Origin: Anaerobacillus sp.
GTDB lineage: Bacteria > Bacillota > Bacilli > Bacillales_H > Anaerobacillaceae
Assembly (NCBI GenBank): GCA_007120055.1
Contig: SKOL01000570.1
Span: 1 to 11,717 of the forward strand
DNA length: 11,717 nt
Direction: 5' to 3'
Part shown: positions 5,844 through 11,717 of the stretch, in pieces
How positions within the stretch are numbered: the first letter of the stretch is position 1
Layout of the letters: each line of letters begins with the position of its first letter
Position numbers and translations under genes: made by a program
The notes under the pieces: generated by a model
The model's database searches: none
What the model saw: the letters and a program-made list of their open reading frames with translations, nothing else
What the model was told of the DNA's origin: nothing

Positions 5844-6734
5844 TTATTTAAATATGTGATTTGCTAAACCAAAAGAATTTTCCTCCTCGTGAGGTCGAAC
5901 TGTTAATATTTCATAATCATCATTGTGACACTTTATCGAAACAGTACCAAGTCGATTTGTTTGATAAATATCTATCCAAGTCTCTTGAAGACGTTCTAAC
6001 ACGATCTCACTTACTGGCATTCCACTTCTTTTAAATAAAATGGCTACTTGTGGATCTACTTCATCGAGAAAAGGCTGTGTTGTTCCTTTTTCACTTCCAA
6101 AATCAGCAACTTTTAAAATGGTCGATTTCAGGGCATATGAGTTAATAAGCTCTTTCTCAACTTCAAAGTCGGCAATCCCCATATAAAGTAATGTTTGCTT
6201 ACCATAAGAAAATAAAATGACAAGCGCTCCTTGTTGGGATACATCACGTTCTTCAACGTAAATAACTTCTGTTTTTAAAAAAGGAATAAGCTCATTTTTA
6301 TCACCTTTTTTCCATCCAATTACCTTTTTATCATATAAATGATGAAAAGAAACCATTTGCTCTTTTATTATTTCTGGAACGATAATCGTTTCAACGCCAA
6401 AATTGTTAATAATCCATTGTAAGTTCCCAGTATACTCCCCTGTTGCATTCGTAATAATGACAGTATCAATAAATTCAACATGGTACATTTTTAGGCGCTC
6501 CTCAAGCTCTTCCTGAGACTCAAGACTTCCTGTACCAATAAGAATATTTTGGCCTTTCCCAGATTGTATTAAGGTTGCCTCTCCGTTTGGTAAATCAAAA
6601 AAAGTGTAGGCTAAATCTTGCTCCTCTAAATTTAAGTCCACCTCAACTATTTCTTTATCAGCCAGTACAGTAGCTGGAGTTAAAGCAATTAGTATTAATA
6701 AAATTATGGCTACCATTTTTTGCACATTGATCAC
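5844..6734 (-). CDS. Secreted metallo-beta-lactamase-fold pseudoenzyme (ComEC C-domain-like)
   Basis: About 296 residues with a signal peptide: VQKMVAIILLILIALTPATVLA, likely cleaved before DKE near residue 26. The mature part follows the order of the ComEC/Rec2 C-terminal MBL domain. TFFDLPNGEATLI (44-56) stands for FxDVGQGDxxLI, ILIGTG (64-69) for ILIDTG, and VIITNATGEYTGN (92-104) for the HxDxDHxGG metal loop. LLYMGI (182-187) stands for LLxTGD, KVADFGS (208-214) for KVxHHGS, and IYQTNRLGTVSI (256-267) for the closing YRTxxxGxIxI strand. Every metal-binding His/Asp is replaced, so hydrolase activity is unlikely; a binding or structural role outside the membrane is an inference. The start is GTG at 6734 (AAGG 7 nt upstream) or GTG at 6725 (GGAG 8 nt upstream). 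It follows dinG by 32 nt, so cotranscription is likely. It is absent from the remembered B. subtilis locus. Confidence 0.8.
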   Translation of the reverse strand: MINVQKMVAIILLILIALTPATVLADKEIVEVDLNLEEQDLAYTFFDLPNGEATLIQSGKGQNILIGTGSLESQEELEERLKMYHVEFIDTVIITNATGEYTGNLQWIINNFGVETIIVPEIIKEQMVSFHHLYDKKVIGWKKGDKNELIPFLKTEVIYVEERDVSQQGALVILFSYGKQTLLYMGIADFEVEKELINSYALKSTILKVADFGSEKGTTQPFLDEVDPQVAILFKRSGMPVSEIVLERLQETWIDIYQTNRLGTVSIKCHNDDYEILTVRPHEEENSFGLANHIFK

Positions 6735-6766
6735 TCCGAAACCTTCTTTTCATTAAATCTTTTACA

Positions 6767-9580
6767 TTATAACCAATTTTTCAACTCATATAATAACTTA
6801 TGTAAAGGTTTTTCATGAACTGGAACTTCAGGTAAAGATTGAATAAAAGATTTGCCATAGCGGGTACCTGTAATACGGCGATCAAAAACAAATACTACGC
6901 CACGATCATTCGTAGAGCGAATTAGACGTCCAAACCCTTGCTTAAAACGAATGATTGCTTGTGGTAATGAAAGGTCCATAAATGGACTTTTACCAATTTC
7001 TTTTAATTTTTCGCTCTTTGCTTGAAATACCGGGTTATCAGGTGGTGAGAAGGGTAAACGTACAATTACTAAACAACTCAAGTCTTCCCCTGGGATGTCA
7101 ACTCCTTCCCAAAATGAACTTGTCCCAAACAGAATCGCTTGATCAAATTGCTTAAAATTTTTCGTTAGTTTCGCACGGCTTCCGCTAGTAATACCTTGTC
7201 CGATAAGAATAAACTCTTCATTCGTAATAAAGTCCTTTAATTCGTAAAAAGCCTTGCGAAGCATATCGTATGATGTAAATAGCACTAACATTCGCCCACG
7301 AGTTATTCTCGCAATATCTAAAATACTTATAACGATCTCATAAATATACTCTTTTTCATCCACGTCTTTAATATTTGGAATTGTTGTTGGGATCATAAGT
7401 TGAACTTGCTCTTCATAATTAAACGGTGATTCGATCATTTTCGTAGTCACACCAAAATCTCCGAGACCTAAACGCTTAACAATATAATTAAACGAATTTT
7501 TGACGGTTAATGTCGCCGATGTCAGCACTACACTTGACTTTTTACTAAAAAAAGTTTCCGAAAGAATGTCGGCAACTTCAATAGGCTTACAGTAAAGGAA
7601 GGTTGCATTTCTTGCCCCTTTAGCATCAACCTCGATCCAGTAAACGTAATTGGGATCATATTGTAAAAGCAACTCTTCTAGCTTACCCTTCTCTTCCGAT
7701 AAACTTGCATGGACACTTTTAAATTGTGTAATCACTCCCGTTTGCAAAAAATTTAACTCGTCTTCAATAAGTGAAAATTCATCGGTAATCTTTTTCATTA
7801 ATTTAAGAACTTCGTTTGAAAACATTTGCACTCGATAAACAACTTCCTGAATCCCTCTCCATCCTTCTCCACCCATTTCATTCGGGAAATAACGAAAGCT
7901 TTTTCGACCTACTTCGTTTTTCGCTACTGACATTTTATTAACGACAACTGCGTATAATTGCCTAAAACAATCGTCGATTTCAAATTTTAGGTCATTGAGT
8001 AGATCGTCTAGGGATTCGAAAGAAGTATGTAAATTTAAACCTAGCTCTTCTTGTACAGAAAAAAGCTTATGTAATAAGTCATTTGTATGTATTGTACCTA
8101 TTCTTGAAAAAAGTTGCGAAAACGAAAAGTAATCAGATTTAATTCCTAAAAAATCACTTGCGACTTCTTCCATGTGATGGGCTTCATCTACGATCACTTG
8201 TTTGTAACTTGGGATCAATTGATGGTCTTGCGTCATATCGGTAAAAAGAAGGGCATGGTTAGTAATAATTAAATCTGCTCCGTACGCTCGATTCCTTGCT
8301 TGATGATAGAAGCATCTCGAAAACCACGGACAATGTTTACCGATACAAGTCGTTGCATCACTTTGAACTTCATTCCAAAAAACTTTTCCACCACTAGGTA
8401 AATTTATTTGTTCTACATCTCCATCTTCCGTTTCTGTTAACCAAACTAAAATTTGTGCTTTGGAGAGCACGATGTCATAGTTATCATCAAAGTGGTCCAA
8501 AAGTTTTTGTTCGAATTTTCTTAAGCATAAGTAATGGCTACGTCCTTTAAGCACTGCGGTTCGAAACGAAAAAGGAACGGTTTCTCTTAATATTTTCATA
8601 TCCCGTTCTAGTAGCTGTTGTTGTAACTGTACAGTATGAGTACTAATTACTAACGATGTTTCATATTTTTTCGCATAATATAGACCTGGGAGTAAGTAAG
8701 CTAGCGATTTTCCTGTACCTGTACCAGCCTCGACGAGTAAGTGCTGGTTCGTTGAAAGCGCATCGTCTATATAACCCATCATTTCTTTTTGACCTTCGCG
8801 TATTTCAAAGCGGTCGAATTTTTTCAATAACCGCGTCTCAATTTCATTGATTTCATCTTGAAAATTTTCTATTTCAGCATAAGGTTCATGTTCAATTTTC
8901 AGTTCTTGTTTTCTTAAAACTAATTGACGAAATTCTTCTAATTGGCCATCATTTTTCAATATCGCGCTAGTTAACTTATCGTTAATAAACGTTTCAATGA
9001 TCACCTCTAAGGCACTATCAAACTTTTTGATCATCGGTTTTAGTTGCTGCAACGTTAATAGAGGAAGATTTTTTAATTTTTTTATTAAAAATAATAAAAG
9101 TTCTGCTGTTACTTCTGAATCACTATCTGCCTGATGGGGCCGGTCGTGTTCAAAATTCAACTGCTCTGCTAAATGATTTAATTTATAACTTTCTGCAGTT
9201 GGTAATAATAATCTAGATAGCTCAACTGTGTCGATCGTCGGTCCAAAAAAATGATCGTAGCCACTCATCTCTAATTCATTTTGAATAAACGATAAGTCAA
9301 AAGGCACATTATGTGCAACAAAATAAGCACCATTTAAATATTCCATGACTTTAGGGGCTATACTACTAAACGTTGGCGCATCTGTTACCATTTCATGTGT
9401 AATCCCCGTAAACTGCTGGATAAAAGCTGGGATTTCTTGTTCTGGATTAATGAAGCTAGAAAACTGTTCTATAATCTCCCCGTGCTCCACAACGACTAAA
9501 CCAATTTGAATGATTCGATCTCCTTTTTTTGCAACATTACCTGTCGTTTCAATGTCTATAACTACAAATTTATCGTTCAC
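6767..9580 (-). CDS. dinG: DinG-type ATP-dependent helicase with N-terminal DEDDh exonuclease
   Basis: A two-module DNA repair protein of about 937 residues. The N-terminal DnaQ-like 3'-5' exonuclease has DIETTG (Asp9, Glu11), HNVPFD (Asp95) and H149-QADS-D154. A linker (about 170-255) leads to an XPD/DinG superfamily 2 helicase with Walker A AGTGTGKS (285-292), DEAH (465-468), the SATLT motif and the motif VI QGFGRLIRS. Four cysteines (352, 412, 417, 423; YLCLR and CIGKHCPWFSRC) are placed like the XPD-family [4Fe-4S] ligands; from memory these are missing in B. subtilis and Staphylococcus aureus DinG. The start is the GTG at 9580: GGAGG lies 8 nt upstream and MNDKFVVIDIETTG aligns with B. 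subtilis MNKQRFVVIDVETTG. The GTG at 9589 lies within the SD. The gene sits between the TPR gene and the MBL-fold gene. Confidence 0.95.
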   Translation of the reverse strand: MNDKFVVIDIETTGNVAKKGDRIIQIGLVVVEHGEIIEQFSSFINPEQEIPAFIQQFTGITHEMVTDAPTFSSIAPKVMEYLNGAYFVAHNVPFDLSFIQNELEMSGYDHFFGPTIDTVELSRLLLPTAESYKLNHLAEQLNFEHDRPHQADSDSEVTAELLLFLIKKLKNLPLLTLQQLKPMIKKFDSALEVIIETFINDKLTSAILKNDGQLEEFRQLVLRKQELKIEHEPYAEIENFQDEINEIETRLLKKFDRFEIREGQKEMMGYIDDALSTNQHLLVEAGTGTGKSLAYLLPGLYYAKKYETSLVISTHTVQLQQQLLERDMKILRETVPFSFRTAVLKGRSHYLCLRKFEQKLLDHFDDNYDIVLSKAQILVWLTETEDGDVEQINLPSGGKVFWNEVQSDATTCIGKHCPWFSRCFYHQARNRAYGADLIITNHALLFTDMTQDHQLIPSYKQVIVDEAHHMEEVASDFLGIKSDYFSFSQLFSRIGTIHTNDLLHKLFSVQEELGLNLHTSFESLDDLLNDLKFEIDDCFRQLYAVVVNKMSVAKNEVGRKSFRYFPNEMGGEGWRGIQEVVYRVQMFSNEVLKLMKKITDEFSLIEDELNFLQTGVITQFKSVHASLSEEKGKLEELLLQYDPNYVYWIEVDAKGARNATFLYCKPIEVADILSETFFSKKSSVVLTSATLTVKNSFNYIVKRLGLGDFGVTTKMIESPFNYEEQVQLMIPTTIPNIKDVDEKEYIYEIVISILDIARITRGRMLVLFTSYDMLRKAFYELKDFITNEEFILIGQGITSGSRAKLTKNFKQFDQAILFGTSSFWEGVDIPGEDLSCLVIVRLPFSPPDNPVFQAKSEKLKEIGKSPFMDLSLPQAIIRFKQGFGRLIRSTNDRGVVFVFDRRITGTRYGKSFIQSLPEVPVHEKPLHKLLYELKNWL

Positions 9581-9651
9581 TAGCCTCACCTCCCTCTATT
9601 TGATATTCTCTCAATCGGCAATACTTTTAAGTTTTTTCTTAAGTTTTTTTG

Positions 9652-10707
9652 TTACGACTTCATGATTTTGTCGATTAAAGGATGTTTAATTTTATGTCGT
9701 TGGCACTTTTTTTGCCATTGATTAAATCTTACTTCTTCTTCCCACTTTGATAACAGCCATAAATAAGATATCCAAATATTTTCTTCCTGCGTATAAGTTT
9801 CAAGTAATTTTTCAAACATTGGTATCGCTATATCTTTTTGTTCAAGTAGACCATAATTCCATGCTATGCCGTGGTGTACCCAGGACTCTTGAAACCCTAA
9901 GGCTTCTAGCCTTTTATAACAATGGATAGCCGCAGAGTAATAGCCACATTTTTCAAACTCGTAGGCGATAGTAATTAATAAATCTTTATACTCTAAAATT
10001 TGTAAGGCGGTGTACCAAGCTTCAAAAGCTTTCGTTTCATCTCCTATTTTTAAATAACAATATCCTAAAAAATAAAGTGCTTCGCCATCTTCGGGATTAG
10101 ATGTAACTGTTTTTTTTAGGTACGGAATTGCTAGGTCAAATTTATTTAACATAACAAATGCCATTCCTATATTATAAGGCACGTCGATGTTATTATAAAG
10201 AGTATCCGCTTTTTCAAAATAATGAATGGCTTCTTCGTATTTATGAAAACGACCGTATAAACAACCTAGACCTACATAAGCAAAATGTTTTTCTAAAGAG
10301 TTTAGACTTGTTTGAATCACGAATAAAAAAGTCTCTTTCCCTTCATCAAATTTCCCTTCATATAAATAAGAAAAACCTAAATATAAATATAAAACAAGTT
10401 CATATTCACGTTCCTTAGAAATCTCAGTTTTTAAGCTATTAATCGCCTTATCAAAAAGTTCAAAATTAAAATACTTTAATCCCTCAATTTTATTAGGATC
10501 TAATATTTCTTTTTTTATCGGCTGTTCTGTTGCTTTCATTTCTTTTATATCATCTAATTTATCTTCCATTTCCATCCATGTCTCTAAAAGTGCACCACAT
10601 TCTTTTGCCAATTCTTCATATAAATTTTCATTGAATTGACTGTTTTTTTGTACCATATTTTTTAGTTTTGAATAACGACTATGCCAATTATGGACCCATT
10701 TTTCCAT
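9652..10707 (-). CDS. Tetratricopeptide (TPR) repeat protein
   Basis: A 351-residue cytoplasmic protein (no signal peptide or membrane segment). After an N-terminal helical region (1-70, WHSRYSKLKNMVQ...LLETWMEMEDKLDDIKE) come at least six TPR-like units between about 70 and 305. Examples are LYLGFSYLYEGKFDEGKETF, VGLGCLYGRFHKYEEAIHYF, YNIGMAFVMLNKFDLAIPYL and YFLGYCYLKIGDETKAFEAW. TPRs are protein-interaction scaffolds; no catalytic domain is attached and no partner can be named. The start is the ATG at 10707: AGGGGG lies 7 nt upstream, whereas the longer ORF's ATG at 10725 has no SD. The SD is buried in a perfect inverted repeat (10708-10722 with 10766-10780), see that entry. It lies between panD and dinG, 61 bp or more from each, and is not part of the remembered B. 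subtilis cluster. Confidence 0.88.
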   Translation of the reverse strand: MEKWVHNWHSRYSKLKNMVQKNSQFNENLYEELAKECGALLETWMEMEDKLDDIKEMKATEQPIKKEILDPNKIEGLKYFNFELFDKAINSLKTEISKEREYELVLYLYLGFSYLYEGKFDEGKETFLFVIQTSLNSLEKHFAYVGLGCLYGRFHKYEEAIHYFEKADTLYNNIDVPYNIGMAFVMLNKFDLAIPYLKKTVTSNPEDGEALYFLGYCYLKIGDETKAFEAWYTALQILEYKDLLITIAYEFEKCGYYSAAIHCYKRLEALGFQESWVHHGIAWNYGLLEQKDIAIPMFEKLLETYTQEENIWISYLWLLSKWEEEVRFNQWQKKCQRHKIKHPLIDKIMKS

Positions 10708-10780
10708 TATAAATCCCCCTAACATTTAAACAAATAGCTGATTTCTCTATGCTAAGTGTTTTACATTAGGGGGATTTATA
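10708..10780 (-). promoter_or_regulatory. RBS-sequestering hairpin between panD and the TPR gene
   Basis: The minus-strand arm TATAAATCCCCCTAA (10780-10766) is a perfect complement of TTAGGGGGATTTATA (10722-10708). The latter contains the TPR gene's AGGGGG Shine-Dalgarno and ends exactly one base before its ATG (10707). The 43-nt interior adds AAACA/TGTTT (10761-10757 with 10732-10728) and TAGC/GCTA (10754-10751 with 10738-10735), so the whole leader forms one long hairpin. The left arm starts 5 nt after the panD stop codon, where a terminating ribosome could hold it open. Lack of a T-run argues against a plain terminator. Confidence 0.72.
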
Positions 10781-10787
10781 TTCGATA

Positions 10788-11171
10788 TTAACGAACTGTT
10801 GAAGCTGGTTCAGTACCGAACATTTCTACGATTTGATTATTTTCATTCATAATTGCCACTTTCGGCTCATGAGTTTTCGCTTGCTCCTCGCTAACGAGTG
10901 CGTAAGAAATAATAATAACGACATCACCTTTTTGAACGAGTCTAGCTGCTGCACCGTTTAAACATACAACACCACTACCTCTTTGTCCTGGGATAATATA
11001 AGTTTCAAGTCTTGCTCCGTTATTGTTATTTACGATTTGTACTTTTTCATTCGGTAGCATATCAACTGCATCTAACAAATCTTCATCGATCGTCACACTG
11101 CCAACATAATTTAGATTTGCTTCAGTCACACGAGCTTGGTGAAGCTTGCCCTTCATCATATGTCTAAACAT
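10788..11171 (-). CDS. panD: Aspartate 1-decarboxylase (pyruvoyl-dependent)
   Basis: Converts L-aspartate to beta-alanine for pantothenate and coenzyme A synthesis; cytoplasmic tetramer. The 127-residue proenzyme has the Gly24-Ser25 self-cleavage site ([11 protein letters not shown]), from which Ser25 becomes the pyruvoyl group. Lys9, Arg54 and Tyr58 of the active site and the NGAAARL segment are also present. The start is the ATG at 11171: GGAGG lies 8 nt upstream and [11 protein letters not shown] aligns with B. subtilis MYRTMMSGKLH; the ATG at 11186 adds five residues upstream of or overlapping the SD. It follows panC by 48 nt in the usual panBCD operon. The aspartate it consumes is the product of AspB encoded further along. 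A hairpin covering the next gene's RBS starts 7 nt after it. Confidence 0.97.
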   Translation of the reverse strand: MFRHMMKGKLHQARVTEANLNYVGSVTIDEDLLDAVDMLPNEKVQIVNNNNGARLETYIIPGQRGSGVVCLNGAAARLVQKGDVVIIISYALVSEEQAKTHEPKVAIMNENNQIVEMFGTEPASTVR

Positions 11172-11219
11172 TATCATTTCCTCCACATTTCCATTTAGTT
11201 TTCTTTTGTGTGAATTTCA

Positions 11220-11717
11220 TTAAACGGTAATTATGACATTATCTATAAGACGTGCTTGTGCAAATTTCAAAGCAATAGCTATGATTATTTCACCTTTTAT
11301 TTCTTTCGTTTCCTCTAGACTTGGATAACTTAAAATTTCGACATAATCAAGCGTACCAATTGTTTTTGTAGATAAAAACGCGACCATTTCTTCTTTTAGC
11401 TGTGCTACATTTCTTTCTCCGTTTTCAATCTTTTCAACGGTCTGCTTTAGACAGCGATATATTTCTGGAGCTTGTTGTCTTTCAATTTCAGTTAAATAAA
11501 CATTACGAGAGCTTCTCGCTAACCCATCTTCTTCTCTTAACGTTTTGCATCTCATTAATTGTACAGGTACATTAAAGTCAGCAATTAAATTTTCAATGAC
11601 TGCTACTTGTTGAGCATCTTTCATTCCGAAGTACGCCCTAGTCGGTTGAACAATATTGAATAGTTTAAGAACAACAGTAGCAACTCCATCAAAATGGCCT
11701 GGCCGCGTTCTACCGCA
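11220..11717 (-). CDS. panC: Pantoate--beta-alanine ligase, C-terminal part (cut by window edge)
   Basis: ATP-dependent joining of pantoate and beta-alanine, the last step of pantothenate synthesis; it uses the beta-alanine made by PanD next door. The frame is open to the window edge and encodes about 165 residues, so the N-terminal 110-120 residues including the HIGH-like motif lie outside. Visible signatures are TRPGHFDGVATVV at the edge, PTRAYFGMKDAQQVAVI, and EDGLARSSRNVYLT, which carries the KMSKS-like loop. An internal Met at 11624 is not the start: the reading frame and homology continue upstream of it. The stop TAA at 11222-11220 lies 48 nt before panD, consistent with a panBCD operon. 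Confidence 0.97.
   Translation of the reverse strand, partial: CGRTRPGHFDGVATVVLKLFNIVQPTRAYFGMKDAQQVAVIENLIADFNVPVQLMRCKTLREEDGLARSSRNVYLTEIERQQAPEIYRCLKQTVEKIENGERNVAQLKEEMVAFLSTKTIGTLDYVEILSYPSLEETKEIKGEIIIAIALKFAQARLIDNVIITV

Noticed and set aside
5844..6734. Active beta-lactamase-fold hydrolase or a genuine ComEC competence protein
   Set aside because: All metal ligands are replaced, and the ComEC channel segments are absent; only the C-terminal fold with a signal peptide remains.
9627..9650. Two 11-bp TTAAGTTTTTT units with 12-bp period before dinG
   Set aside because: Two units in AT-rich spacer with no hairpin or promoter relation; likely simple-sequence drift.
10708..10780. Interpretation of the panD-TPR inverted repeat as an ordinary terminator
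   Set aside because: The right arm is followed at once by ATG and coding sequence, with no T-run, while it covers the SD exactly; a minor terminator effect is not excluded.
1..11717. tRNA or rRNA genes, CRISPR arrays, transposase genes
   Set aside because: None is visible: no cloverleaf with a TTCRA arm, no regularly spaced repeats, and no transposase or phage-type frame on either strand.

Overview
The window is a low-GC, densely packed housekeeping segment of a Bacillaceae (Firmicutes) chromosome. Nearly everything is read from the minus strand. The backbone matches, from memory, the Bacillus subtilis order panC-panD-dinG-ypmA-ypmB(tseB)-aspB-asnS-dnaD-nth-ypoC. Protein sequences are diverged from B. 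subtilis. AT-rich intergenic regions and several small repeat elements suggest a related genus (perhaps an alkaliphile-type Bacillaceae), but species cannot be named from this evidence.

Layout in transcription order (high to low coordinates): 3' part of panC (11717-11220), panD (11171-10788), a TPR-repeat gene (10707-9652), dinG (9580-6767), a secreted metallo-beta-lactamase-fold pseudoenzyme (6734-5844), a gap with a structured element and a small plus-strand ORF (5458-5640), tseB/ypmB (5360-4881), a mobile-like repeat element (about 4635-4789), aspB (4572-3388), asnS (3207-1918), dnaD (1791-1087), a structured leader-like element (850-989), nth (about 825/837-178) and the start of a ypoC-like gene (163-1). 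Compared with the B. subtilis order, the TPR gene and the MBL-fold gene are additions and no ypmA reading frame is visible.

Functionally: panC/panD make pantothenate precursors; dinG, dnaD and nth serve DNA repair or replication initiation; aspB makes aspartate and asnS charges tRNA-Asn; tseB is a cell-wall elongation factor. Shine-Dalgarno placement and family lengths correct several starts (asnS, aspB, dinG, panD and the TPR gene all start downstream of the longest ORF).

The less ordinary content is between genes. (1) A perfect 15-bp inverted repeat buries the whole ribosome-binding site of the TPR gene directly after panD. (2) A ~140-nt element upstream of nth folds on paper into a closed four-way junction; a GNRA tetraloop and a G-U pair point to the minus-strand RNA. 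(3) A second multi-branched element lies downstream of the MBL-fold gene. (4) A ~155-bp inverted-repeat element sits between tseB and aspB. (5) Two copies of a 39-bp repeat flank asnS. (6) The MBL-fold protein keeps the ComEC-like skeleton but has lost every metal ligand.
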